In this document: piece after piece, positions 1-8,733 of the stretch
Layout: each line of letters starts with the position of its first letter
How positions within the stretch are numbered: the first letter of the stretch is position 1
Source of the DNA: S015-6 sp964384945
GTDB taxonomy: Bacteria > Desulfobacterota > DSWW01
Direction of reading: 5' to 3'
NCBI GenBank assembly: GCA_964384945.1
Contig: CAYLMK010000032.1
Span: forward strand, 1-52,409
Length of the DNA: 52,409 nt
The notes under the pieces: generated by a model
The model's input: the letters and a program-made list of their open reading frames with translations, nothing else
The model's database searches: none
What the model was told of the DNA's origin: nothing
Translations under genes and position numbers: made by a program

Positions 1-41
1 CTATGGCACCCTGCGGCTGCAAGTGGCTGATATTAAAAACA

Positions 42-128
42 TGGTGCCGAAGAGGAGATTCGAACTCCTACACCCTTGCGGGCACTGGACCCTGAATCCA
101 GCGTGTCTACCAATTCCACCACTTCGGC
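42..128 (-). tRNA. tRNA-Leu (anticodon CAG)
   Basis: On the minus strand the sequence folds as a class II tRNA. The 7-bp acceptor stem is GCCGAAG paired with the 3' end, which carries an encoded discriminator A and CCA. The D-arm contains GGAATTGGTAGACA. The anticodon loop TTCAGGG gives anticodon CAG for CUG codons. There is a long variable arm (TGCCCGCAAGGGTGT) and a T-loop GTTCGAATC. The 87-nt length including CCA fits tRNA-Leu. Confidence 0.97.
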
Positions 129-245
129 ATCTGCACTGCCTTGCCCCTGCGCCCTGCGGACGCCCTCTTTGAGAGGTCGGCACAGGGGCCTTTCCGTCCC
201 ACCCGCCTGTAAGGCCTGTGCGGTTTGAATTGGAGAGGCCTTTTC

Positions 246-274
246 AATATACTTTGTGCCGCCTCGCTTGTCAA
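246..274 (-). promoter_or_regulatory. sigma-70-type promoter for tRNA-Leu
   Basis: On the minus strand TTGACA (269-274) and TATATT (246-251) are separated by exactly 17 bp. The -35 box is perfect and the -10 box matches five of six bases. Transcription would start near 239, about 110 nt upstream of tRNA-Leu. The site lies in the divergent gap between tRNA-Leu and nadC. Confidence 0.65.
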
Positions 275-323
275 TTATTCGGGATAATTGAAGTAGATTC
301 TCGGCATGAAAGAGGTGTCTCCC

Positions 324-1169
324 ATGATTCCCGAGCTGTTGCTGGACGGCTGGCTCCGGGCCGCCCTGCGGGAGGATCTGGGCTCCGGAGATGTCACGAG
401 CGAGATTCTGGTTCCGGCGGACCTGCGAGGCAGGGCGGTCGTCCGGGCCAAGGAACCCCTCGTGGTGGCAGGTCTCGACATTGCCCTTCGCGCCTTTGTC
501 CTGCTGTCTGCAGAGGTGGGTTGCCTGGCAAGGGCCCGGGACGGGGAGAGGGTCGATTCCGGGGCCGTTCTCCTCCAACTCGAGGGTCCCGTCCGGGCCC
601 TGCTGGGTGCAGAAAGAGTGGCTTTGAACATCCTGCAGCATCTCTCGGGCGTGGCGACCTTGACGCGAAGGTATGTAGACGCTGTGGAGGGCACGGGCGC
701 CAGGATCCTCGACACGCGGAAGACCCTGCCGGGAATGAGGATCCTGGAGAAGTACGCGGTGCGGGCGGGGGGGGGCTTCAATCATCGGGCCAGCCTCTCC
801 GAGGGAATTCTCGTCAAGGAGAACCATCTTGCCGCCTGCGGAGGGGTGGCAAAGGCGGTGGAAGAGATTCGGAGGAACGCGCCCCATACCTTACGGGTCG
901 AGGTCGAGGCCGCGACTCTGGCCGAGGTGGAAGAGGCGGTGCGGGCCGGGGTCGACGGCATCCTCCTGGACAACATGTCGGTGGAGACCATACGAAAGGC
1001 GGTGCGGGCGGTACGGGGCGCGGCCCGGCTGGAGGTTTCCGGGGGCGTGTGTCTCCAGAACGTGCGTGAGATTGCGGAAACCGGCGTCGAAGCCATCTCG
1101 GTGGGCAGGCTCACCCACTCCGCGCCCGCCGCGGATATCTCCCTGTTGCTCCAACCTGTCGCTCCATGA
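324..1169 (+). CDS. nadC: Nicotinate-nucleotide pyrophosphorylase (carboxylating), NadC
   Basis: Quinolinate phosphoribosyltransferase of de novo NAD synthesis: quinolinate plus PRPP gives nicotinate mononucleotide, CO2 and PPi in the cytoplasm. The 281-aa product is family length. It shows the N-terminal REDLGSGDVTS signature, the ILDTRKTLPGMR stretch and GGGFNHR of the active site, and the barrel motif GILLDNMS followed by EVSGGV near the phosphate site. An ATG at 306 is in frame, but the ATG at 324 is preceded by AGAGGTG at ideal spacing, so I chose 324. The stop overlaps the birA start in an ATGA, implying translational coupling. Confidence 0.96.
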   Translation: MIPELLLDGWLRAALREDLGSGDVTSEILVPADLRGRAVVRAKEPLVVAGLDIALRAFVLLSAEVGCLARARDGERVDSGAVLLQLEGPVRALLGAERVALNILQHLSGVATLTRRYVDAVEGTGARILDTRKTLPGMRILEKYAVRAGGGFNHRASLSEGILVKENHLAACGGVAKAVEEIRRNAPHTLRVEVEAATLAEVEEAVRAGVDGILLDNMSVETIRKAVRAVRGAARLEVSGGVCLQNVREIAETGVEAISVGRLTHSAPAADISLLLQPVAP

Positions 1170-2173
1170 TGACCAGAAGACCTTCACAGCGCGAGCGGAT
1201 CATCGCTCTCCTCGGTGCCGCGGAGGACCACGTCTCCAGCCGGGCGATCTGCAGGGAACTGAAGATCACGCGGGCCGCCGTCTGGAAGCAGATCCAGGCC
1301 CTTCGCCGCCTGGGGTACGCGATCGAAGGGGTTGCCTCCCAGGGTTACCGCCTTCGCGAGGTCCCGGACAGGCTCCGTGTGCTGGAGACGGATCCTGGGA
1401 TCCGGACCGCACGGATCGGAAGGACGATCGTGGTGAAAGATGAAACAGGTTCCACGAACGACGATCTATGGGATCTGGGACGACAGGGCGCCGAAGAAGG
1501 TACGGTCGTTATCGCGGAGATGCAGCGGGCCGGCAGGGGGCGGAGAGGTAGGCAGTGGATCGGTCCGGCAAGGCGGAACCTTTACATGTCCGTCCTGCTG
1601 CGGCCCACGTTTCCTCCCGCTGAGGCGGCTATGGTCTCGTTGATGGCCGGGGTGGTCCTGTGCGAGGCGATGGAGGAAGTTTTTCGGCTGCGGCCGCAGC
1701 TCAAGTGGCCGAACGATCTTCTCCTGGACGGGAAAAAGGCGGCCGGCATCCTCGCCGAGATGCATGCCGAGCAGGAGAGCATCCGCTTCCTCGTGCTGGG
1801 GATCGGGGTCAACATCAACATGGGCCGGGAGATGTTCCCGGAAGATCTCAGGTACCCGGCTACCTCCGTCCAGATTGCGATGGGAAGGCCGGTGAAGCGG
1901 CTGCCCTTTGTCAGGCGGCTCATGGAATGCCTGGATGAAGGCTATCAGAGGCTCCTCGACGACCGAGGCGCCTCGGCGCTCGAGGCGTGGAACCGTTACT
2001 GCGCGCACCCGGGCGAGTGGCTTGAATTGAGCACGGCAGGAGGAACCATCCGCGGGCGGTTTCGTGGCCTGGACGAAGAAGGATCCATGATTCTGGAGAG
2101 CGCAGCCGGGCGGGCGGAGAAAATCCGCGCCGGGGACGTTGTGCGGGTCTTCCGGGAACCGGGCCGTCCGTAG
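1166..2173 (+). CDS. birA: Bifunctional biotin ligase / biotin operon repressor BirA
   Basis: Attaches biotin to biotin-dependent carboxylases through biotinyl-AMP and probably represses biotin genes. The N-terminal ~65 residues form a winged helix (ITRAAVWKQIQALRRLGY, then GVASQGYRL). The ligase core has the biotinyl-adenylate loop GRGRRGRQW, then KWPNDLLLDGKKAAGILAEM and VLGIGVNIN. A C-terminal SH3-like domain ends the 335-aa protein, making it the full two-domain regulator class rather than a ligase only. The start ATG overlaps the nadC stop. No biotin synthesis genes or operator are visible here, so a repressor role is inferred from the HTH alone. Confidence 0.95.
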   Translation: MMTRRPSQRERIIALLGAAEDHVSSRAICRELKITRAAVWKQIQALRRLGYAIEGVASQGYRLREVPDRLRVLETDPGIRTARIGRTIVVKDETGSTNDDLWDLGRQGAEEGTVVIAEMQRAGRGRRGRQWIGPARRNLYMSVLLRPTFPPAEAAMVSLMAGVVLCEAMEEVFRLRPQLKWPNDLLLDGKKAAGILAEMHAEQESIRFLVLGIGVNINMGREMFPEDLRYPATSVQIAMGRPVKRLPFVRRLMECLDEGYQRLLDDRGASALEAWNRYCAHPGEWLELSTAGGTIRGRFRGLDEEGSMILESAAGRAEKIRAGDVVRVFREPGRP

Positions 2174-2243
2174 AGAAAGAGTGCGCGCAGGGAAGCCGGG
2201 CGGGGACCGGGATTCGGCGATTCTCTTTCTTGGGGAGGCGAAC

Positions 2244-3020
2244 ATGCTCTTGGTGATCGACATCGGGAACACCCACACCGTTCTGGGCGTCTTCGAGGGG
2301 GAAGAACTTCGACAGGATTGGAGGATCGCCACGGACAAGAGGAAGACCGGGGATGAATACGGGGTTCTGATTCGGAGCGTTTGCTCCGGCTCCGGGCTTT
2401 CTTTCGATGCATTCAACGCCGTGGCCATCTCCTGTGTCGTGCCTCCCCTGCTTCACACCTTCCAGGAATTCTGCAGGAAGGCATTTTGTCTGGATCCTTT
2501 GATCGTCGAACCGGGAATCAAGACGGGCATGCCCATCCTGATGGACAACCCCCGGGAGGTGGGCGCCGACCGGATCGTCAATGCCGTGGCGGCCTACCGC
2601 GATTGCCGCAAGGCCTGCATCGTGGTTGACTTCGGGACCGCCACCACCTTCGACTGTGTCTCGGGGGAGGGGGAATACCTGGGGGGGGTCATTGTGCCCG
2701 GTATCGGAATCTCCCTGGAGGCGTTGTTCCAGAGCGCTTCCAAGCTGCCCCGGGTCGAAATCGCCAGGCCCAAAACCGTGATCGGCAAGAACACGATCCA
2801 CGGCATGCAGTCCGGGATTCTCTATGGCTACGTGAGCATGGTGGACGGCATGGTGGCGAGAATTCGCAGGGAGATGGGCGTGGCAGCCTACGTGATCGCG
2901 ACCGGCGGCATGGCGGAGCGCATCGCGCCCGAATCGCAAAGCATCCAGAAGGTCGACCGTTATCTCACCCTGCGGGGCCTTCAGATCCTCTACGAACTCA
3001 ACAGGAAAGAGGATCCCTGA
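2244..3020 (+). CDS. coaX: Type III pantothenate kinase CoaX
   Basis: First step of CoA synthesis: pantothenate to 4'-phosphopantothenate. The start at 2244 follows GGGGAGGCG at good spacing and gives the canonical N-terminus MLLVIDIGNTHT, whose Asp and phosphate-binding residues mark the acetate/sugar kinase fold. Further family motifs are NPREVGADRIVNAVAAY and VVDFGTATTFD, then GGVIVPG and ATGGMAE. The 258-aa length is typical of CoaX, which belongs to a different fold from CoaA. The gene directly follows birA, a pairing common in bacteria, and its stop abuts the ftsE start. Confidence 0.96.
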   Translation: MLLVIDIGNTHTVLGVFEGEELRQDWRIATDKRKTGDEYGVLIRSVCSGSGLSFDAFNAVAISCVVPPLLHTFQEFCRKAFCLDPLIVEPGIKTGMPILMDNPREVGADRIVNAVAAYRDCRKACIVVDFGTATTFDCVSGEGEYLGGVIVPGIGISLEALFQSASKLPRVEIARPKTVIGKNTIHGMQSGILYGYVSMVDGMVARIRREMGVAAYVIATGGMAERIAPESQSIQKVDRYLTLRGLQILYELNRKEDP

Positions 3021-3728
3021 ATGCTGCCTCAACCTTCCGCGTTGCCGGCGCAGGCCGACGCATCCTCGAAGATCATCCAGATGTTCAACGTGACGAAAAC
3101 GTACGGCGGCGCCGCCGCCCTGCAGGACGTCTCCGTCCAGATCGAGCGAGGCGATTTCCTGTTCCTCACCGGCCCGTCCGGGGCCGGAAAGACCACCTTT
3201 CTCAAGATCATCATGGGCATCGAGCGGGTCACACACGGCCAGCTCCTGGTGAACGGAAGAAACGTCACCCGGATCCCGGGCAGGAAGTTGACCCGTCTGC
3301 GGAGGGAGACAGGCTTTGTGTTTCAGGATTTCAAGCTGCTGGGAAACCGGAGCGCCCTGGAAAACGTCGCCCTGGCGCTGCAGATCCAAGGGTTGCCTCC
3401 CGGGGAAGTCCGCAAGAGGGCCTACCATGCGCTGCGGGCCGTCGGGCTGGCCGACAAGAGGGACCAGAAGACCATCCGTCTGTCCGGCGGGGAGCAGCAG
3501 CGCGTCGCGATCGCCAGGGCGCTCGTCAACAACCCTCTCATTCTGCTCGCCGACGAACCTACGGGGAACCTGGACGGATCCCTGAGCCGGGAAATCATGG
3601 ATCAGTTCCTCGCCATCCATCAGAGGGGCACGACCCTTCTAGTGGCAACGCACAACGAGTCTCTGCCGGTTTACTGCGGGAAGGGCCGTATCGTTCTGGA
3701 AAAGGGGCGTATCGTTCAAGACAGGTAG
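3021..3728 (+). CDS. ftsE: Cell division ATP-binding protein FtsE
   Basis: Cytoplasmic ATPase of the FtsEX complex, which couples ATP hydrolysis to activation of septal murein hydrolases. Walker A is GPSGAGKT, the signature motif is LSGGEQQRVAIARAL, Walker B is LLADEPTGNLD and the switch His lies in VATHNES. The 235-aa product has about 17 extra N-terminal residues before the conserved IIQMFNVTKTYGG core. The ATG at 3021, immediately after the coaX stop, is used because AGAGGA lies just upstream. FtsX and an EnvC-like protein follow directly, confirming the subfamily among similar ABC ATPases. Confidence 0.95.
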   Translation: MLPQPSALPAQADASSKIIQMFNVTKTYGGAAALQDVSVQIERGDFLFLTGPSGAGKTTFLKIIMGIERVTHGQLLVNGRNVTRIPGRKLTRLRRETGFVFQDFKLLGNRSALENVALALQIQGLPPGEVRKRAYHALRAVGLADKRDQKTIRLSGGEQQRVAIARALVNNPLILLADEPTGNLDGSLSREIMDQFLAIHQRGTTLLVATHNESLPVYCGKGRIVLEKGRIVQDR

Positions 3729-3738
3729 ACGGCGGGTC

Positions 3739-4638
3739 ATGTGGATTTACAAACTGCTTTACCACCTGAAGACGACCGGTCAGAACATGAGCGAGCACCG
3801 GGCCACGGTGTGGATGAGCCTGGCTGCGGTGGGGTTCACGCTTCTCCTGCTCGGCTTTTACCTGCTCTTCCTTGCGAACCTGCATGCCGTCGGGGACAGG
3901 CTCGGGCAAGAGCTTCAGATCATGCTCTACCTGGACAAGAAGGTTTCGGACGAACAGATCGTCCTGCTCCGGAATGCCGTGGCGGCCCGGGAAGAGGTGG
4001 CGGAAGTCGATTACTGTTCTCCGCGACAAGCGCTCGAGTCGTTGAAGGAGGCGATGGGAACGGCCGCGCACGTCCTCGATGGGTTGGCCGAGAATCCCCT
4101 GCCCGGGTCCCTGGAAGTGCGTCTGAAAAAGCAGTATCGGAACCTGGAGGCGATCGAACGGGTATCCGGCCATCTCTCCGGCCTCGAAGGCGTCGTGGAG
4201 GTGGAGTACGGCGGAGGCTGGGTAAAGCGGTTCTTCGCCTTTGTCCGCGTTCTGCGCTGGCTGGCCGTTTCGCTGGGACTGCTTCTCCTGTTCGCGTCGG
4301 TGATTGTGATCTCGAGCACCCTGACCCTCGGCTTCTACTCCCGCAAGGACGAAATCGAGATTCTGCGGCTTGTGGGGGCCACGGAGTGGTACGTTCGGTT
4401 CCCCTTCTTCCTGGAGGCGCTGCTTCAGGGGGTCGGCGGCGCTGTTGCGGCCTTGGGGCTTCTCTGGTTTCTCTACGAAGGATTTCGGGTCTACATGGGT
4501 ACATCCTGGAGCCTGTTTGCCGGGTGGGTCCAGCCGCGCTTCCTTTCCCTCCCGATGGCGATCACACTGATCCTCCTGGGAGCCATGGTCGGTGTGGTCA
4601 GCAGTCTCCTGACCTTCTCTCGGTTTTCCAGGCAATGA
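3739..4638 (+). CDS. ftsX: Cell division permease-like protein FtsX
   Basis: Membrane partner of FtsE. The 299-aa protein has the FtsX layout: one N-terminal transmembrane helix (roughly residues 28-50), an extracytoplasmic domain that in the family binds the murein hydrolase activator, then three C-terminal helices beginning near 175, 220 and 275. The segment between the second and third helices carries FYSRKDEIEILRLVGAT, the conserved cytoplasmic loop of FtsX/MacB-like permeases. It starts 10 bp after ftsE and its stop overlaps the next start (ATGA), so the three genes are probably translated together. Confidence 0.94.
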   Translation: MWIYKLLYHLKTTGQNMSEHRATVWMSLAAVGFTLLLLGFYLLFLANLHAVGDRLGQELQIMLYLDKKVSDEQIVLLRNAVAAREEVAEVDYCSPRQALESLKEAMGTAAHVLDGLAENPLPGSLEVRLKKQYRNLEAIERVSGHLSGLEGVVEVEYGGGWVKRFFAFVRVLRWLAVSLGLLLLFASVIVISSTLTLGFYSRKDEIEILRLVGATEWYVRFPFFLEALLQGVGGAVAALGLLWFLYEGFRVYMGTSWSLFAGWVQPRFLSLPMAITLILLGAMVGVVSSLLTFSRFSRQ

Positions 4639-5780
4639 TGCAAACAAGACTCTCCCGTTGCCTGCTGCTTTGCATGGCCGTTTGTCTCATCGGAACCGGC
4701 CTGACCGCGAACCGGTCCCGGGCATCGAGCCCGAAGAAGGGGCTCGAGGAGACGCGCAACAAGATCGGGGCCGAGAAGAAGGCGCTCAAGGCTCTGGAGA
4801 CGAAGGGCGAGACGCTTCTGGCGACACTCGAGTCCCTTGACAAGGACATCGTGATCGCCGAGAAGACCAGACGGGTCTCGGAGGCCCGTGCGGCCGAACT
4901 GGCGAAAGAAAAAAGGGGCCTGAAGCTCGAACTGGAGGCCCTCGAGGCGAAGATCCGGCGGGAGAAGAGCGAGCAGAGCCGTCGTGTGACGGCCTACTAC
5001 AGGCTCGGCAGGACGGGCATGCTCCCCTTGCTCTTCTCCGAGGCCTCCGCGTCGAAGAAGTTCCGCGACCTCGATCTTTTCAAGAAGCTCTTGGTCGCCG
5101 ATTGGGAGCGGATCGAGGCCTTCCATGCCTTGGTGAAGGAAAAAGAGGGTCTGGAGGCCGCCCTGGAGGAGCGGCTGCAGGCCGAAGCGGCCCTCCTGAA
5201 GGCACTCGAGGAGAAGGAAAAGGCCCTGGAGGCAGGCAGGAAGGAGAAGCAGGCCCTGCTTCTTCGTATTGAACAGGACAAGGCGCTTCACGAACGTCTC
5301 CTCAAGGAACTCCGTCGGGCGGAAAAGGAGCTCATCCGGAGGATGCGCGAGGCGCCTCCCGCGACCTTCCTTCCCGCCAAGGGGCCCCTGGCCGGGCAGA
5401 AGGGGAAGCTGACCTGGCCCGTGGTAGGTCAGGTGCATCGCAGATTCGGAATCCGGGGGTCCGTCCGATCCAAGGGAATCGACATCCGGGCGGAGCCCGG
5501 GGCCCCGGTGCGGGCCGTCTGGAGCGGAGCCGTCGTGTTCGCCGACTGGTTTCGGGGTTACGGAAATCTGGTGATCATCGATCACGGCGGGCAGAATTTC
5601 ACGGTCTCCGCGCACCTGAGTGAGCTGGTCAAGGCCAAGGGAGACAGGGTGGAGGCCGGAGAGATCGTCGGACGTGCGGGGGAGGCCGGCTCCGTGGACG
5701 GGTGTCTGGTGCATTTCGAGATCTGGTTTCAGGGAAGGCCCGAGGACCCCCTGACGTGGCTTCTGGCCGGAGGGGGGTGA
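4635..5780 (+). CDS. EnvC-like murein hydrolase activator with degenerate LytM domain
   Basis: Exported protein of 381 aa: an N-terminal hydrophobic signal (about residues 8-26), a long charged coiled coil (about 35-240) and a C-terminal LytM/M23 fold (about 260-375). This is the EnvC architecture, in which the coiled coil docks on FtsX and the LytM domain activates amidases. The zinc site looks broken: the usual HxGxD motif reads SKGIDI (His replaced by Ser) and the final HxH reads LVHFE (first His lost). EnvC itself is a non-catalytic activator, so this fits a regulator rather than a peptidase. The ATG at 4635 overlaps the ftsX stop. Confidence 0.88.
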   Translation: MMQTRLSRCLLLCMAVCLIGTGLTANRSRASSPKKGLEETRNKIGAEKKALKALETKGETLLATLESLDKDIVIAEKTRRVSEARAAELAKEKRGLKLELEALEAKIRREKSEQSRRVTAYYRLGRTGMLPLLFSEASASKKFRDLDLFKKLLVADWERIEAFHALVKEKEGLEAALEERLQAEAALLKALEEKEKALEAGRKEKQALLLRIEQDKALHERLLKELRRAEKELIRRMREAPPATFLPAKGPLAGQKGKLTWPVVGQVHRRFGIRGSVRSKGIDIRAEPGAPVRAVWSGAVVFADWFRGYGNLVIIDHGGQNFTVSAHLSELVKAKGDRVEAGEIVGRAGEAGSVDGCLVHFEIWFQGRPEDPLTWLLAGGG

Positions 5781-5849
5781 AAAGGGCGGGTCTGGCGGGC
5801 TGAGATTGAATGTTGTTGCGGGTTTGTAATAGACTAGAAAGGTCAACCG

Positions 5850-5868
5850 ATCGGACGGAGAGTCCGAT
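5850..5868 (+). other. Small hairpin in the envC-ctpA gap
   Basis: A 7-bp inverted repeat (ATCGGAC, loop GGAGA, GTCCGAT) followed by a short T-rich run lies in the 166-bp gap. It could be a weak terminator or a leader hairpin of ctpA. A possible promoter just upstream (TTGAAT, 18 bp, TAGACT) is a poor match, so I do not annotate it separately. Confidence 0.3.
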
Positions 5869-5946
5869 ATTTTCCTACAGGGAGCCAGGGCGGGGCCGCG
5901 GCGCTCCCTTTTCCACACTGCCTTGTTCGCCAGGGAGGACGGGACG

Positions 5947-7311
5947 TTGAAGAACGCGTGGTCGAAACCGCAATGGCTGATCGCCATCCTTCTCTTTTTC
6001 TTGATCGGGACACTCGGCATCGTACAGGATAAGATGGAGGTCCGGGCGGTCCAGGACCAGGGGTACCAGCAGCTCCAGATCTTTGCGGACGTTCTCGAGA
6101 AGGTGCAGAAGAACTATGTGGAGGAGGTCGACGTAGAGACGCTCGTTTACGGGGCGATCGATGGGATGCTGAAGACCCTGGACGCCCATTCCAGTTTTCT
6201 CAAGCCGGACCTATACAAGGAACTGCAGGTGGAGACCAAGGGAAGTTTCGGAGGTCTGGGAATCGAGATCACGATCCGGGACGGAGTCCTCATGATCGTA
6301 TCTCCGATCGAAGACACGCCCGCGTTTCGCGCGGGGCTGGAGGCCGGGGACCGAATCCTGAAGATCGACGGAACTCCCACCAAGGACCTGTCCCTCTTCG
6401 AGGCGGTGAAAAAGATGAGGGGCAAGAAGGGGACCAAGATCCAGCTGACGATCTTCCGGGAAGGAAGGGAGGAGCCCTTTGACGTTGAGCTTGTCCGGGA
6501 CGTGATCAAGATTCAGAGCGTGAAATCCAAGGTCGTCGACAAGGACTTCGGCTACGTTCGTATCACGCAGTTCCAGGAAAACACAGGGACCGAGCTGAAG
6601 AAGCAGCTCCAGGAACTCGAGGCCGCCGGCGGTCTGAAGGGGCTCGTCCTGGATCTGCGGAACAACCCGGGCGGGCTGCTCGACCAGGCGGTACTGGTGG
6701 CCGATGAATTCCTGGATGCCGGCAAGATCGTGTATACGGACGGACGGATGGATTCGCAGAAGATGGAGTTCCATGCGCATCCGCAGAAAGACAATCATTC
6801 TTATCCGATCATCTGCCTCGTCAACGGCGGAAGCGCCAGTGCCTCGGAGATCGTGGCCGGCGCCCTGCAGGACCATAATCGGGCCGTGATCCTGGGCACG
6901 CCGACCTTCGGAAAAGGATCGGTTCAGACCATCATCCCCATGCAGGACGGCTCCGGCCTGAAGCTTACGACCGCGAGATACTACACACCGAACGGCCGGG
7001 CGATCCAGGCGAAGGGGATCGAGCCCGACATCGAGGTTTCGAACCGGGTGGAGGAAAAGGGCACACCGGTTCGATTCCTGCGGGAAAAGGACCTCGAGCG
7101 GCACCTGGAGAACGGAGAGGAGCCGCCGGAGCCGTCGGAGTCGCCGGAAACCGAGCCGGAAGAGAACATCGCCGAGCCGGAGGCGGAGACGCCGGAGAAG
7201 GACGTTCAACTTACCCGCGCCCTGGAGATTCTCAAGAGCTGGAACATCTTTGAGCGGATGCAGCGAGAGGCCCGAGCCGTAGCGATGGAAGATACGCGCC
7301 CGGCGCCGTAG
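5947..7311 (+). CDS. ctpA: C-terminal processing serine protease CtpA/Prc (S41)
   Basis: Periplasmic, membrane-anchored protease of about 454 aa. After an uncleaved or signal helix (about residues 9-27) comes the S41 N-terminal helical region, a PDZ domain (about 90-175, GLGIEITIRDG and PAFRAGLEAGDRI) and the catalytic core with the nucleophile Ser in GSASASEI and the general base Lys in FGKGSVQ. The last ~75 residues include a Glu/Pro-rich tail. No ATG is available; a TTG at 5947 has AGGGAGGAC seven bases upstream and starts just before the membrane helix, so I prefer it to a TTG at 5923. CtpA next to ftsEX-envC suggests a cell-wall remodelling unit. Confidence 0.93.
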   Translation: MKNAWSKPQWLIAILLFFLIGTLGIVQDKMEVRAVQDQGYQQLQIFADVLEKVQKNYVEEVDVETLVYGAIDGMLKTLDAHSSFLKPDLYKELQVETKGSFGGLGIEITIRDGVLMIVSPIEDTPAFRAGLEAGDRILKIDGTPTKDLSLFEAVKKMRGKKGTKIQLTIFREGREEPFDVELVRDVIKIQSVKSKVVDKDFGYVRITQFQENTGTELKKQLQELEAAGGLKGLVLDLRNNPGGLLDQAVLVADEFLDAGKIVYTDGRMDSQKMEFHAHPQKDNHSYPIICLVNGGSASASEIVAGALQDHNRAVILGTPTFGKGSVQTIIPMQDGSGLKLTTARYYTPNGRAIQAKGIEPDIEVSNRVEEKGTPVRFLREKDLERHLENGEEPPEPSESPETEPEENIAEPEAETPEKDVQLTRALEILKSWNIFERMQREARAVAMEDTRPAP

Positions 7312-7342
7312 TTTCACCCGGTCCCGGAACGGATCGACCCCG

Positions 7343-8704
7343 ATGCTCACGGAACAGGTCTATTCTGTAACGCAGCTCACCCATGCGATCAAGGACCATC
7401 TCGAACATCGTTTTTCCGCCCTCTGGGTGGAGGGGGAGGTCTCGAACTTCCGGATTCCTTCCTCGGGGCACTTCTATTTCACGCTGAAGGATGCAGGCTC
7501 CCAGATCCGGGCGGTGATGTTTCGCTCCCGGAACACGACGCTGCCCTTCCTCCCGGAAGACGGCCTCCGGGTGATCTGCCGCGCTGCTCTGTCCGTGTAC
7601 CCCCCGCGCGGGGACTATCAGCTTATCGTCGAGTCGATGGAACCCAAGGGCCAGGGTGCCCTGCAGCTCGCCTTTGAGGCCCTGAAACGGAAGCTGGCCG
7701 GCGAGGGCCTGTTCGATCCGGACAGGAAGCGGCCTTTGCCCGTCCTCCCGCGGGTTGTCGGCGTTGTCACGTCCCCCACCGGCGCGGCGATCCGGGACAT
7801 CCTGAAGGGAATCTGGCGGCGCTTCCCCGGTATGGAGATCCGTTTCTGCCCGGTTCGTGTCCAAGGGGGCGAGGCCAAGCAGGAGATCGTCCGGGCGATC
7901 CAAACGCTCAATCTGGACGGCGCTTCGGATGTTCTCATCGTGGGCCGGGGCGGAGGGTCGCTGGAGGATCTCTGGGCATTCAATGAAGAGATCGTTGCCA
8001 GAGCCATCGCCGAATCGGTCATACCGGTCGTCTCCGCTGTGGGCCACGAGATCGATTTCACCATCGCCGATTTCGTGGCCGACGTGCGCGCTCCCACGCC
8101 TTCAGCGGCGGCGGAGATGGTGGTTCCGGAGAAGAAGGCCCTGTTGGAGGGGCTCTGCGCCCTGAACGATCGTTTGCGCAGGATCGCCGGAGGCCACCTG
8201 GACAAGAGGAGGGATCGGCTGGTTTCCCTTTCCGCAAGGCTGATCCACCCCGGCAGAAGGGTCCAAGAGGGGTACCTCAGGTTGGACGAGCTCGCCGAGA
8301 GGCTCCGGATGGGCGCGCAGCGTGGACTGCACGAGAGAGGCATCCGTCTGGGCGGCCTGCGAACGGTGCTTTTTTCCGCAGGGCCCTCGCACAGGATCCG
8401 GACCTATGCGATCCGGACCGAGTCCGCGAGAAGGGATCTCGGCCGGCTCGCCCGGTACGGCTTGGAGATGAGGCGGCAGCGAGTCAGAGAGGCGGCTGGC
8501 TGCCTGGGTTCCCTGAGCCCCCTGTCGGTCCTCTCCAGGGGCTACAGCATCACGCGGCGGCTTCCCTCCCGGCAGATCCTGCGCTGCGCCCGCGAAGTGC
8601 GCAAAGGGGATCCCGTCGAGATCCTTTTGGCGAAGGGGCGCGTGGAGTGTTCCGTCGAATCCGTCGATCCCGGCGAAGCGAAGCACCCGGAGGGGCGGAT
8701 CTAA
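7343..8704 (+). CDS. xseA: Exodeoxyribonuclease VII large subunit XseA
   Basis: Catalytic subunit of the single-strand-specific ExoVII nuclease used in repair and recombination. The 453-aa protein has the N-terminal OB fold (WVEGEVSNFRIPSSGHFYFTLKD), the catalytic region with VVTSPTGAAIRDI, GRGGGSLEDLWAFNEE, and VGHEIDFTIADFVADVRAPTPSAAAE, then a helical C-terminal part that in the family wraps the small subunits. The small subunit gene xseB lies about 1 kb downstream, separated by an M23 peptidase gene. Confidence 0.96.
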   Translation: MLTEQVYSVTQLTHAIKDHLEHRFSALWVEGEVSNFRIPSSGHFYFTLKDAGSQIRAVMFRSRNTTLPFLPEDGLRVICRAALSVYPPRGDYQLIVESMEPKGQGALQLAFEALKRKLAGEGLFDPDRKRPLPVLPRVVGVVTSPTGAAIRDILKGIWRRFPGMEIRFCPVRVQGGEAKQEIVRAIQTLNLDGASDVLIVGRGGGSLEDLWAFNEEIVARAIAESVIPVVSAVGHEIDFTIADFVADVRAPTPSAAAEMVVPEKKALLEGLCALNDRLRRIAGGHLDKRRDRLVSLSARLIHPGRRVQEGYLRLDELAERLRMGAQRGLHERGIRLGGLRTVLFSAGPSHRIRTYAIRTESARRDLGRLARYGLEMRRQRVREAAGCLGSLSPLSVLSRGYSITRRLPSRQILRCAREVRKGDPVEILLAKGRVECSVESVDPGEAKHPEGRI

Positions 8705-8733
8705 GAGGAGCAGCGGGATTCAAAGGAGATTGC

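Noticed and set aside
33..887. 284-codon - strand frame opposite nadC and through tRNA-Leu
   Set aside because: It ends in the spurious VVELVDTLDSG-type tRNA translation and is antisense to nadC.
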